From: Rhodospirillales bacterium
Lineage (GTDB): Bacteria > Pseudomonadota > Gammaproteobacteria > Nevskiales > Nevskiaceae
Direction of reading: 5' to 3'
Assembly: GCA_903970615.1 (NCBI GenBank)
Contig: CAJCJH010000087.1
Location: 1-64,000 of the forward strand
Length of the DNA stretch: 64,000 bases
Position numbers and translations under genes: made by a program. Positions within the stretch are counted from its first letter, which is position 1. Every line of letters begins with the position of its first letter. The notes under the pieces are model-generated. The model did not search any database. It had not been told where the DNA came from and worked only from the letters and a program-made list of their open reading frames with translations. Below are positions 27,448 to 36,035 of the stretch, in pieces.

Positions 27448-28820
27448 GCGCGTTGCACCGGTAGTGGAATGAATTCGGTTTCGCCCGGCACCGGCGCGAA
27501 ACGCTGCGCGGCCCAGTCGGCTTTGGCCTGTTCGATACGCTCCGGCCGCGACGAAACGAAGTTCCAGTCGATGTATCGCTCGCCGTCGAGCTTGGCGCCG
27601 CCGAGCAACATCACACGGCCGCCTTGCGGCGCGGAAAATGTCACGTCGGCATCAGCGGCAAGGACCATCAGGCTGCCGGGCGAATGCGTTTCGCCATCGA
27701 TTTCGATCGGCTGATCGACCGGATAAATCGCACGCTCGGCATAGTCGTTCGGCACCTTGATCATCGCACCATGCTCGCACAAAGCCTCGACATAAAACGT
27801 CGGCGAAGCCGTGATCACGGGTGACTGCGCGCCGAACGCATGGCCGGCGATGATGCGCAGCTGCGCACCGGGCAGTTCGACCCGCGGCAAGGCATCGGCC
27901 GGATGATGCACGAAGCTCGGCGCGCATTCTTCGCACTCGCGCGGCAACGCCACCCAGGATTGAATGCCATGCATCGCAATGCCGTCGGCGCGATCCTGCG
28001 GCGTGCTGCGTTCGGAATGAACGATGCCGCGGCCGGCCGTCATCCAGTTCACCGCACCGGGTTCGATCGCCTGCACGGTGCCGAGGCTGTCCCGATGATG
28101 CATGCGGCCAGTGAACAGGTACGTCACCGTCGCCAGCCCGATATGCGGATGCGGCCGCACATCCATACCGGTACCGGGTGCGAAGTTTACCGGCCCCATT
28201 TCGTCGAAAAATATGAATGGGCCAACCAGTTTTCGATGGCCGATCGGCAGCACGCGACGCACGCTGAAACCACCCAGATCGCGCGCGCGGCCGGCAATAC
28301 GATCAATAATTTTCGGGCTCACGCTGGAATTTGGCGAATTCGTCCGGGGGCCTGTAGATTCAGCTAGCTGCAACGACTGCGCATGCGGAATCAATTCGTC
28401 TTCCAGAATTTCGAGCAGTTGGCGTGGTGCTGCGAACGCCCAGTATTTGCTGCAGATGAAAACCAGAATCGGCGTGACCAGAAAGATGCCGTAAATCACA
28501 TCGAGCGCCGGCAGATGGAATTGATCCACCACCAGCCAGGTGATGAATTGATTGCTGCAAAAGCCGAGCAGCGCGGTGGCGAGAAATTTCGGCAGCGCGC
28601 CTTTCGCGGCCTGATGCGCGAAGGTCCAGTCCCGATGGCCGAAGAATGACACCAGAAACGCCAGCGCGAACGCCACCGGATTCGCTGCAAGCGGTGCCAC
28701 GGAAGTCCGGCTCACCAGGTAGCCGTATACCGCCGCATGCGTTGCGGTGGCCACCAAACCGACGATGCCGAAGCGCAGCAACTCCGGCAACAACGGGTGC
28801 AAGCGTCGCCGTAGATTCAT
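27444..28820 (-). CDS. Fusion of GtrA-like flippase and pirin
   Basis: One uninterrupted 458-residue frame. Residues 1-130 are a GtrA-type membrane protein with four hydrophobic segments (LLRFGIVGLVATATHAAVYGYL, NPVAFALAFLVSFFGHRDWTF, KYWAF at the end), the family thought to flip polyprenyl-phosphate sugars. After a 40-residue linker, residues about 168-458 form a complete pirin: KIIDRIAGRARDLGGFSVRR, iron ligands H224 and H226 in RPHPHIG, and H268 and E270 in GIVHSE; the C-terminal cupin is present too. A GTG at codon 167 could start pirin alone, but no ribosome-binding site is seen before it. Its start overlaps the GT2 stop (TAATG), placing it third in the operon. Real fusion or loss of an intervening stop cannot be separated here. 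Confidence 0.88.
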   Translation of the reverse strand: MNLRRRLHPLLPELLRFGIVGLVATATHAAVYGYLVSRTSVAPLAANPVAFALAFLVSFFGHRDWTFAHQAAKGALPKFLATALLGFCSNQFITWLVVDQFHLPALDVIYGIFLVTPILVFICSKYWAFAAPRQLLEILEDELIPHAQSLQLAESTGPRTNSPNSSVSPKIIDRIAGRARDLGGFSVRRVLPIGHRKLVGPFIFFDEMGPVNFAPGTGMDVRPHPHIGLATVTYLFTGRMHHRDSLGTVQAIEPGAVNWMTAGRGIVHSERSTPQDRADGIAMHGIQSWVALPRECEECAPSFVHHPADALPRVELPGAQLRIIAGHAFGAQSPVITASPTFYVEALCEHGAMIKVPNDYAERAIYPVDQPIEIDGETHSPGSLMVLAADADVTFSAPQGGRVMLLGGAKLDGERYIDWNFVSSRPERIEQAKADWAAQRFAPVPGETEFIPLPVQRA

Positions 28821-29860
28821 TACGGATTCGCATCCTCGGCAATGGTTTGTGCCAGCGCTTGCGGTTCATGCGCGCGCCGCACCACATACAGCGGCCGCTG
28901 TTTCGATTCCAGAAAAATGCGGCCGACATAAGCGCCGAGCACGCCGACGCTGAAGATGTTGATACCGCCGAGAAACATCACCGCGACGATCAGCGAGGCA
29001 TAACCCGGCACGTCCGAACCGCGCACGATGGTGCGGATGATGATGAAGCTGCCGTAGACAAATGCGAACAGCGAAATCGAGGTGCCGACGTACATCCACA
29101 GTCGCAGCGGAAACAGGCTGAACGACGTGATCGCATCCGCCGCCAGATGCAGCAGTCGCCGCGTATTGAACGTGCTCTTGCCGGCGGCGCGCGGGGGGCG
29201 CTGATGACGGATGAGGTAATGACGGAAGCCGATCCACGCGAACAGGCCTTTATTGAAACGGGTGCGTTCGGGCAGCGACAGGAAGGCTTCGACCACGGCG
29301 CGATCCAGCAGGCGGAAATCGCCCGCGTGCGGCACGAAGCGCATCTCCGAAACCGCATTCAGCAGCCGGTAAAAACCGCGCGAAAGCTGTCGCCGCATGT
29401 AAGGATCAGTCTCGCGTTCGGCATGTACGGCGACCACGGTTTCATAACCTTCATGCCAGCGCGCGATCATTTCGACGATCAGTTCCGGCGGGTCTTGCAG
29501 GTCGGCATCCAGCGTAATTGCGCAGTCACCGCGGCACAGCCGCAGGCCCGCGGTGAGCGCGGCTTCCTTGCCGAAATTGCGCGACAGATCGATCACCCGC
29601 AACTGCGGTACTTGCGCTTGCAGGCTCAACAGTTTTTGCAGCGTGTCGTCGAAACTGCCATCGTTGACGACGACGATCTCGAAACTTTTCGCCGCGCTGC
29701 GGATGATCGGCAGCAGCGTCGCAAACAGATGATCCAGCCCCGCAGCCTCGTTGTGCATCGGGATCACCAAACTCACCTCGGGTGCCGCTGCACCGCCGGC
29801 AAGCGCGGTGGATTGCCCGGTGAATTGCCCAGCGGATCGACTAGCGGGTTCTTGATTCAT
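28820..29860 (-). CDS. GT2 glycosyltransferase, GtrB/DPM1-like
   Basis: 346 aa from the ATG at 29860, which overlaps the upstream stop as ATGA; the frame is open further upstream only within the neighbouring gene. A GT-A domain (VSLVIPMHNEAAGLD, VVVNDGSFDDT, DLSRNFGKEAALTAGL, ITLDADLQDPPELI, AERETDPYMRR, GDFRLLDRAVVE) transfers a sugar from a nucleotide sugar to undecaprenyl phosphate. Two C-terminal transmembrane helices follow (LWMYVGTSISLFAFVYGSF and AVMFLGGINIFSVGVLGAYVGRIF). This layout matches GtrB/ArnC/YfdH proteins. With the adjacent GtrA and GT-C proteins it makes a gtrABC-type set for modifying a surface glycan. Confidence 0.92.
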   Translation of the reverse strand: MNQEPASRSAGQFTGQSTALAGGAAAPEVSLVIPMHNEAAGLDHLFATLLPIIRSAAKSFEIVVVNDGSFDDTLQKLLSLQAQVPQLRVIDLSRNFGKEAALTAGLRLCRGDCAITLDADLQDPPELIVEMIARWHEGYETVVAVHAERETDPYMRRQLSRGFYRLLNAVSEMRFVPHAGDFRLLDRAVVEAFLSLPERTRFNKGLFAWIGFRHYLIRHQRPPRAAGKSTFNTRRLLHLAADAITSFSLFPLRLWMYVGTSISLFAFVYGSFIIIRTIVRGSDVPGYASLIVAVMFLGGINIFSVGVLGAYVGRIFLESKQRPLYVVRRAHEPQALAQTIAEDANP

Positions 29861-31323
29861 CAAACGCTTTCGTTGACGGTGAAAGCAGAAGGGTAGAGCC
29901 TCGCCGGAGTTTTCGCAGATTGTGGCCTCCGGTCGTTGCGAAATGACGCCAGCCATCGCAGCAAATCCAGCAGACTTTTCGCGGCGAGGATGATCAGCAA
30001 GCCATCGAACGGAATGCGGTAGCGCACCTCCCCCTCGGCAATGAAGGTGAGCGCCATCAGGCCCAGCAGCGGCGCGAACAGCAGCCATTCACGCAGGCTT
30101 TCGGCACGCATGTCCATCATCGACCGCCAGCGCCAGACAATGCGCGCAGCGGCCAGCGGCAGAATCGAAAACCAGAAAATGAATTGGAAGGTCTTGCCGA
30201 GATCACGATGCAGCAGCGTGGCCGGCGGCCAGATGGTGATGCCGGAAAACAGATCGAGCATATTGCGAAAGCTTTGCAGCAGCGCGGCACCCGGATGTTC
30301 GAACACATAGTCGCGCACCAGCTGCATGTTTTTGGCCGAGTCATAAGCGCCGAAATCGAGACTCGCCGAATCGGTGAAACCGCGCAGCGAAGCCGTCGGG
30401 CTGCCGAAATTGAAGTAGTAATTGCGCGCGCGGTCGCGCCAATAGAACATGAACTTGTCGCCGTAATGGCCCTGCAGGATGTTCATCGCGCCATTGGTGG
30501 CGACGAGGCAGAATTTGCCTTCGGTGAGATGCGTGCAGCGCAGGCTCATCGGTGTGATGAGCGCTGCGATTCCCAGCAGCAGAGCGGTGCTGATGCCGAG
30601 CCAGTAAGCACGCTTGTGCTTGATTGCATACACCGCGAATAGCAGCCCGGTGATCGCAATCGGCCCCAGGATCGTCGTCTTGAACGAGCAGGCGACGCCC
30701 GCGCTCAGGCCCGTCAGCAGCGCCCAGCCGAGCGCTTGCCAGCGCCGTTGCACGGTGATCGCCTGGATGAACAAGCGCAGCGTCAGCAGCAGCAGAAACG
30801 TGAACGGATTTTCGGCGAGGAACAACGCGGCATAGTGGATCGTGGGGAAATACAGCGCGATCAGCGCGAGTGTCGCCACCGCCACACCGTTGCCGTACAA
30901 GCGCCGCGCCAGCGACCACAAGAGGCCCATGATCCCCAGCGACAGCAGCCATTGCACCAGCAGCGCCAGATTCCAGGCCGGGTCGAGCTGGTACAGCAGG
31001 CCGAAGAAAATCGACGCGCCGGGCGGATAAATCGTATCGGCAATGGTCTGCGGCCGGCCGCCGAAAAAGTTGCGCGCGCGATCCACATAACCCGCCATGT
31101 CGCTGAAAATGAACAGCGTCGCCGGATGCACCACATCGATATACAGCAGTCGCGCCAGCGCACCAACGATCCAGCTGGCCCAGACGATGCGCAGTTGCAG
31201 GCTGGTGAGCGGCTTGAATGTCAGCGATCGCTCCGAGATTTCATTCAGCAAAATGACTTGAGTCCCCAATGCGCGGCGGCCTGCGCGTTTTATTCGAGTC
31301 GAAGAATGCTCTCGCGGATGCAC
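29860..31323 (-). CDS. Polytopic GT-C type glycosyltransferase
   Basis: 487 aa with roughly ten hydrophobic segments, a short cytoplasmic N-terminus, and an early acidic motif FSDMAGYVDRARNFF in the first loop where GT-C enzymes carry catalytic aspartates. Organisation resembles ArnT/PMT-type (GT39) and GtrS-like enzymes that move sugar from polyprenyl phosphate to a glycan or protein on the outer face of the inner membrane. It is first of the operon GT-C, GT2, GtrA-pirin, small protein. The exact start is uncertain; in-frame starts exist within the first 45 codons and the conserved part begins near residue 40. Substrate unknown. Confidence 0.82.
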   Translation of the reverse strand: MHPREHSSTRIKRAGRRALGTQVILLNEISERSLTFKPLTSLQLRIVWASWIVGALARLLYIDVVHPATLFIFSDMAGYVDRARNFFGGRPQTIADTIYPPGASIFFGLLYQLDPAWNLALLVQWLLSLGIMGLLWSLARRLYGNGVAVATLALIALYFPTIHYAALFLAENPFTFLLLLTLRLFIQAITVQRRWQALGWALLTGLSAGVACSFKTTILGPIAITGLLFAVYAIKHKRAYWLGISTALLLGIAALITPMSLRCTHLTEGKFCLVATNGAMNILQGHYGDKFMFYWRDRARNYYFNFGSPTASLRGFTDSASLDFGAYDSAKNMQLVRDYVFEHPGAALLQSFRNMLDLFSGITIWPPATLLHRDLGKTFQFIFWFSILPLAAARIVWRWRSMMDMRAESLREWLLFAPLLGLMALTFIAEGEVRYRIPFDGLLIILAAKSLLDLLRWLASFRNDRRPQSAKTPARLYPSAFTVNESV

Positions 31324-31384
31324 GCATCAAGCCAGCAAACGTAAGACTGCCTGCACTTTTCATCGACGTTAGAATTGCACCCCT

Positions 31385-31510
31385 ATGATCAAAGCTATTG
31401 TGACGGATATCGAAGGGCGCTCCAGAGCTTTCGGCGAGCATGCCTCGACGCCGGAACGCGACTGGCCACGCATGGCCGGGCCGGACGCCGCATCAGGGAC
31501 GATGATGTAA
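31385..31510 (+). CDS. Short leader ORF duplicating the mtnC start
   Basis: 41 codons from an ATG at 31385 to a TAA at 31508-31510, directly followed by the GTG that begins mtnC. Its first codons give MIKAIVTDIEG, almost the same as AIRAIVTDIEG in mtnC; over 29 nt (31388-31416 against 31520-31548) 26 bases agree, in register exactly 44 codons apart. After that the peptide is unrelated. Either it is debris of a second mtnC copy, or an insertion separated the true start from its gene, or a translated leader. No ribosome-binding site precedes the ATG. Confidence 0.5.
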   Translation: MIKAIVTDIEGRSRAFGEHASTPERDWPRMAGPDAASGTMM

Positions 31511-32203
31511 GTGAGCGCGATCAGAGCCATCGTGACGGATATCGAAGGCACCACCTCGTCGATCGACTTCGTCCATCAATCCCTGTTCCCGTACGCGAAA
31601 GCGCATCTGCGCGAGTATCTGCAAGCGCATGCGCACGATACCGCGGTTGCGCAATCGCTGGCGCAAGTCGCGCAACTGGAGCAGCGCGCGTTAACGCCGG
31701 ATCGAGCCGCCGACGTGCTGGAACGCTGGATCGATGAAGACCGCAAGGCCACGCCGCTGAAAACCCTGCAAGGCCTGATCTGGGCGCAGGGCTACGCCGC
31801 CGGCGAATTGCGCGGCCATGTGTATGCGGATACGCCGGAATCTCTGCGCCGCTGGCATGCGCGTGGCGTGAAGCTCTACGTGTATTCGTCCGGCTCGGTG
31901 GCCGCGCAGAAACTCATTTTCGGCCACAGCGATGGCGGCGATCTGACGCCGCTGTTCGCCGGCTATTTCGATACGAATATCGGCGGCAAGCGCGAGGCGA
32001 AATCTTATCTTGCGATTCTTGGCGCCATCGAAATGCCCGGCGCTGGCACGCTGTTCCTCTCGGATATCGGCGAAGAACTCGACGCCGCACGCGAAGCCGG
32101 TTTGCAGACTTGCCAATTGTTACGGGATGACAAGGCCAAACCCACGGCCGCACATCCGCAGGCGAAAGATTTTAGTCAGGTGTCGCGGCAGTTTGGGTTG
32201 TAG
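31511..32203 (+). CDS. mtnC: Enolase-phosphatase E1 (methionine salvage)
   Basis: Bifunctional HAD enzyme that enolises and dephosphorylates 2,3-diketo-5-methylthiopentyl-1-phosphate to acireductone. 230 aa. Motif I is VTDIEGTTSSIDFVH, with nucleophile Asp and the E1-specific cap residues; others are LQGLIWAQGYAAGEL, VYADTPESLRRWHARGVKLYVYSSGSVAAQKLIFGHSDGGDLTPLF, GGKREAKSY and FLSDIGEELDAA. The start is taken as GTG 31511, preceded by AGGGA about 12 bases upstream. No other salvage gene (mtnA, mtnB, mtnD) is adjacent. See the leader ORF for the duplicated beginning. Confidence 0.95.
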   Translation: MSAIRAIVTDIEGTTSSIDFVHQSLFPYAKAHLREYLQAHAHDTAVAQSLAQVAQLEQRALTPDRAADVLERWIDEDRKATPLKTLQGLIWAQGYAAGELRGHVYADTPESLRRWHARGVKLYVYSSGSVAAQKLIFGHSDGGDLTPLFAGYFDTNIGGKREAKSYLAILGAIEMPGAGTLFLSDIGEELDAAREAGLQTCQLLRDDKAKPTAAHPQAKDFSQVSRQFGL

Positions 32204-32305
32204 TCCCCGACCCGCTTTCGCTTTTAGGTCTACTTCTGATCTTAGTTCCCCCCTGGATTGCGCCGAGATCGTATGCGTTAAAACTTCCGTTCGAGAATCC
32301 AGTTG

Positions 32306-32640
32306 TTACTGCAATGTATTTGATTTGTCGGGGTAGATTTTGATCGTGCCTCTCAACGCCTCACGATCAGCCAATCGATTTAGCCCATTCGCCGTTGGTA
32401 TGCATGGCTTTAACTCCACCAGTTCTCCCCAGAAAGGTTTTTCACCGTCGCAGGTCAGAATTTTTTTCTCCTATAACGCGGCGTAGTGAAAGAGCATTTA
32501 CTTCAAGCACCTCAAATTCAATCGCTTCTTGTGTACGCGCGGTGACGAATACATGAGCCAGCAGTAGTGGCCGGCCGCCGTTTACGAATCGCGAGATCGC
32601 TGTCATGGAATTTGATTGTCTCCGACGAATAAGTACGAGT
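32306..32640 (-). pseudogene. Decayed gene, coding-like in three frames
   Basis: In the 476 bp between mtnC and ybbP, the minus strand holds sequence that looks coding but needs frame changes. From about 32640 one frame reads SSETIKFHDSDLAI; a second frame starting at 32606 reads on as VNGGRPLLLAHVFV, TQEAIEFEVLEVNALSLRR; after the A7 run (T run at 32461-32467) a third reads ILTCDGEKPFWGELVELK and ends at 32306 after DREALRGTIKIYPDKSNTLQ. Removing one A of the run joins the last two. The HDS start resembles uncharacterised small proteins beginning with a HDSxL motif. Real decay is likely for the first shift; the homopolymer one may be a read error. The other 170 bp of the gap show nothing. 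Confidence 0.5.
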
Positions 32641-32679
32641 CAGTCTCGCATACGCACCGACCCAAAACCGAGTGCTTTG

Positions 32680-35316
32680 TCAGCCGGCCGCCAGCACCGC
32701 CCGCGGCGGCGAATTCAATACGCGCCGCAAACTCAGCCAGCCGGTCAGCGTAACGATCAGGCAGCCCGACAAGGCACCCGCAATCAACAACGTCGGCCGT
32801 GGTCCATACGGCAGATCGAACACCTGTACCGCCAGCACCCAGGCAATGGCTTGCGCGGCGATGGCAGCGACGCTGCCGGCGAGCAGGCCGAGCACGGCGT
32901 ATTCCGCCAGCAGGCCTTGCAGCACTACGCGCCACGACGCGCCGAGCGCTCGCAGCACACCGGTTTCGCGCACGCGCTCGGCACGCGAACCTTCGATCAC
33001 CGCGAGCATCACCACCAGCCCGGCGAGCAGCGTGAACAGCAGCACCAGTTCGAGCGCACGGACGACGCGATCGACGATGCTGCGGACCTGCGCCAGTGCG
33101 GCATCGAGATCGAGCGCGGTGACGTTCGGAAACTGCCGCACCAGTTCGCGCAGCAGCTTGCGGTTTTTCTCCGCGCTGACGGTATCTTCCGGCGCGGGCT
33201 TCGGCAGATAAAAACTCGTGACCCACTGCACCGGCGCTTCGGCGCGATCCGCGCTCGCGGGCGCATCGAGCACGCCGGGCGGCGTCATCATGAAAAAATT
33301 CGGTTTGAAACTATCCCAATGCACTTTGCGCAGATCGTGCACGGTGAGCGAATAGTTCTGGCCGGCGATGTCGAAATCGAGCGTGTCGCCGAGCTTCAAT
33401 TTGAGCCGCTTGGCGGCATCCTGCTCGATCGATAACCAGGGTTTTCCGGCGTCGGCGGCAGTCCAGAATTCGCCGGCGATGAGTTGATTGTCGGCACCGA
33501 AATGATCGGTCCACGACAAGTTGAATTCCCGATTGATCCAGCGCCTGGTTTCGGGATCTTCAAACGCGGCTTCGGTGACCGGCTGATGATTGATCGCGGT
33601 GAGATGCGCGCGCACCATCGGCAGCAGCGGCAATCGCGGATAGCCTTGCGCGATGAAGAACGCCTGCAAAGGTTCGCGCTGTTCGCGCTGGATGTTGATG
33701 AGGAATTGATTCGGCGTATCGGCCGGCAGCCGATTGCGCCAGGTGCCGAGCAAATCCTGCCGCACCACGGTGACCAGCAGTAGCGACAGCAAGGCCACGC
33801 CGAGTGCCACGGTTTGCGCCACCGTATCCGGCCCGCGCCGCACCAGGTTGCCGAGACCGAATCGCCAGGCCACGCCGGTGCGCGTGCGCAAGGGGCGCAG
33901 CAGGCGGATCAAGGCCCAGGCGAGCAGCGCGAGAATCGTTGCGGTTGCCGCCGCACCGATGGCGATGAAGGCAGCGAGCTTGATATCGCCCGCCTGCAAC
34001 CACAGCAAGGCACCCACCGCAGCGAGTGCGGCGAAGGCGCTGGCGCGCGCGCTGTTGCTTGCAGTAGCCGCGCGTTGCAGCACGCGCACCGGCGGCGTTG
34101 CCAGCGCGGCAATCACCGGCGGCAGCGCAAAGCCGGCCAGCATCAACAGCACTACGCCGAGCGACAACAGCAACGGCCACGGGCTCGGCCACGGCAGCGC
34201 CACGCCCAGCACCGGCGCGACCACGCGGCCGAGCAGCTCCTGCGCCAGCGCGCCGAGCAGCACGCCGGTGCCGCCTGCAAACAGGCCCAGCAGCAGCATT
34301 TGCATCAGCAGCGATTGCAACAGAAAACGGCGGCCGGCACCGAGTGTTTTCAGCAGTGCGACCTCATCGCGCAGGCGCGCACCGTATTGACGTGCGGATA
34401 GCGCGACCGCCGCCGCAGCGAGCAGCAGTGTCATCAGCACGGCGATATCGAGAAACTGGCGCGCGCGCGTCAGCGATTGCTTGAGTTCGGGCCGCGCATC
34501 TTTCGGCATGATCAGTCGCATGCCGCGCGGCAGTTCCAGTTTGTTGAGTGCCGCGATCTGGCCGCTGCTGGCGCCGAGCAGTTCAACGTATTGCACGCGG
34601 CTGCCGGGGCCGATGAGACCGCTGGCATCGAGGTCCGCCGCGTTCATCATCAACTCCGGTGCGAGATTGGCGAAGGTGTTGCCGCGGCCGGGTTCGTCGA
34701 CGATCACCGCGGTCGCCGTCAAGGCAATCGAACCGACTTGCAGCTGCGCGCCGTTGCCCAGACCAAACATCGTCCACAGCTTGGCGTCGACCCAGATCTG
34801 GCCGCGCGGCGGCACGGCGCTGGCAACGTGCGCAGGCGCGAAAGGTTCATCGCTGATGAGCAGATCGCCGCGCAGCGGATAGCCAGTTTCGACCGCCTTG
34901 ATCGAAGACAGCTGCGTAACGTCGTCGGCATTATCTTGACCTCCTGGTACATTTTTATCGGGCGCGGCGACTTTGGTGACGACGCTGGGGAACTCCGCAG
35001 CGGCGACGATTCGCACATTATCCGCGTGCAATTTCTGCAGCAATTCTGCAGGCAGCGGCGTGCTCGAACGGATCACCGCATCTGCGCCGAGTGCGTCGCC
35101 GGCACTGCGGTCGATCGCCGACAGCACGCGATCGGTGAACAGGCCGACGCCGCTGGCAACCGACGCGGCGATGACCAGGGCCAGTGCCAGCACGCGCAAA
35201 TCGCCGGCACGCAAGCCGCGCCGCAGGGTGGCGAAAGCGTGACGCGCGGCGGCGGCAAATGAGACGCGATTACGCGAGTGCGGCGAGGCCTGAATCTGCA
35301 TGATCGACGTCGTCAT
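32680..35316 (-). CDS. ybbP: ABC transporter permease, YbbP family
   Basis: 878 aa FtsX/MacB-superfamily permease. An N-terminal helix (LRVLALALVIAASVASGVGLF) is followed by a large periplasmic domain, then a FtsX-type helix bundle in the middle (helices around ARQFLDIAVLMTLLLAAAAVALSA and LLLSLGVVLLMLAGFALPPVIAAL), a second periplasmic domain, and a C-terminal bundle (LVLLFTLLAGLVVMLAVIEG, RVRETGVLRALGASWRVVLQGLLAEYAVLGLLAG). It overlaps ybbA by ATGA and so works with it. E. coli YbbP is 804 aa; the family is linked to lipoprotein or lipid handling and to TesA by neighbourhood but its substrate is unproven. Confidence 0.92.
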   Translation of the reverse strand: MTTSIMQIQASPHSRNRVSFAAAARHAFATLRRGLRAGDLRVLALALVIAASVASGVGLFTDRVLSAIDRSAGDALGADAVIRSSTPLPAELLQKLHADNVRIVAAAEFPSVVTKVAAPDKNVPGGQDNADDVTQLSSIKAVETGYPLRGDLLISDEPFAPAHVASAVPPRGQIWVDAKLWTMFGLGNGAQLQVGSIALTATAVIVDEPGRGNTFANLAPELMMNAADLDASGLIGPGSRVQYVELLGASSGQIAALNKLELPRGMRLIMPKDARPELKQSLTRARQFLDIAVLMTLLLAAAAVALSARQYGARLRDEVALLKTLGAGRRFLLQSLLMQMLLLGLFAGGTGVLLGALAQELLGRVVAPVLGVALPWPSPWPLLLSLGVVLLMLAGFALPPVIAALATPPVRVLQRAATASNSARASAFAALAAVGALLWLQAGDIKLAAFIAIGAAATATILALLAWALIRLLRPLRTRTGVAWRFGLGNLVRRGPDTVAQTVALGVALLSLLLVTVVRQDLLGTWRNRLPADTPNQFLINIQREQREPLQAFFIAQGYPRLPLLPMVRAHLTAINHQPVTEAAFEDPETRRWINREFNLSWTDHFGADNQLIAGEFWTAADAGKPWLSIEQDAAKRLKLKLGDTLDFDIAGQNYSLTVHDLRKVHWDSFKPNFFMMTPPGVLDAPASADRAEAPVQWVTSFYLPKPAPEDTVSAEKNRKLLRELVRQFPNVTALDLDAALAQVRSIVDRVVRALELVLLFTLLAGLVVMLAVIEGSRAERVRETGVLRALGASWRVVLQGLLAEYAVLGLLAGSVAAIAAQAIAWVLAVQVFDLPYGPRPTLLIAGALSGCLIVTLTGWLSLRRVLNSPPRAVLAAG

Positions 35317-36035
35317 GCGCGCGGCCCGGCGCTGCGTTCGACCAGTTTGCCGGCTTCGAGCGTCACCGTGCGGCCGCAGCGCGCAGCGAGTTGCTGATCG
35401 TGCGTGACCAGCACCAGCGTGGTGCCACGCGAACGATTCATCGCGAACAATTGTTCGATGATCGAACTGCCGGTGGCGACATCGAGATTGCCGGTGGGCT
35501 CATCGGCGAACAGGATCGACGGGCTGGCGGCGAAGGCGCGCGCGAGTGCCACACGCTGTTGTTCGCCGCCGGAAAGCTGATGCGGATAATGCGTGGTGCG
35601 CGCGGCGAGGCCGACCTGTGTCAGCATGTCCTGCGCACGCTGGCCGGCGTCCGCCAGACCTGCCAGCTCGGCGGGCAGCATGACGTTTTCCAGCGCAGTC
35701 AATCCTGAAAGCAGTTGGAACGACTGGAACACGAAGCCGACGCGGCCGGCACGCAGCCGCGCACGGCCATCTTCATCGAGTGCGCCCAGCGATTGCCCGG
35801 CCAGCCGCACATCGCCGCGCGTCGGCGAATCGAGGCCTGCGAGCAGCGATAGCAGCGTGGTTTTGCCGGAGCCGGAACGGCCGAGAATCGCCACCGATTC
35901 ACCGGCTGCAATCTGCAGATCGAGATCGTCGAGAATGGTCAGGCGTGCGCCGCCGCTGATAATCTCCTTGCAGATTTTTTCGGCGACAATCGCGGACACT
36001 TGCGTGTCGGCATCCCGGCTTAATACTTCGTTCAT
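35313..36035 (-). CDS. ybbA: ABC transporter ATP-binding protein, YbbA family
   Basis: 240 aa ATPase of the MacB/LolD-type (mechanotransmission) group. Walker A GRSGSGKTTLLSLL, Q-loop FVFQSFQLLSGLTALENVMLP, signature LSGGEQQRVALARAF and Walker B ILFADEPTGNLD are present, followed by VLVTHDQQLAARC. Start at 36035 is preferred; the frame is open upstream. This ATG overlaps the ATG of tesA on the other strand as CATG, so the two starts share bases and each gene's 5' untranslated region lies in the other gene. The ybbA/ybbP-tesA divergence is conserved in Gammaproteobacteria. Confidence 0.92.
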   Translation of the reverse strand: MNEVLSRDADTQVSAIVAEKICKEIISGGARLTILDDLDLQIAAGESVAILGRSGSGKTTLLSLLAGLDSPTRGDVRLAGQSLGALDEDGRARLRAGRVGFVFQSFQLLSGLTALENVMLPAELAGLADAGQRAQDMLTQVGLAARTTHYPHQLSGGEQQRVALARAFAASPSILFADEPTGNLDVATGSSIIEQLFAMNRSRGTTLVLVTHDQQLAARCGRTVTLEAGKLVERSAGPRA

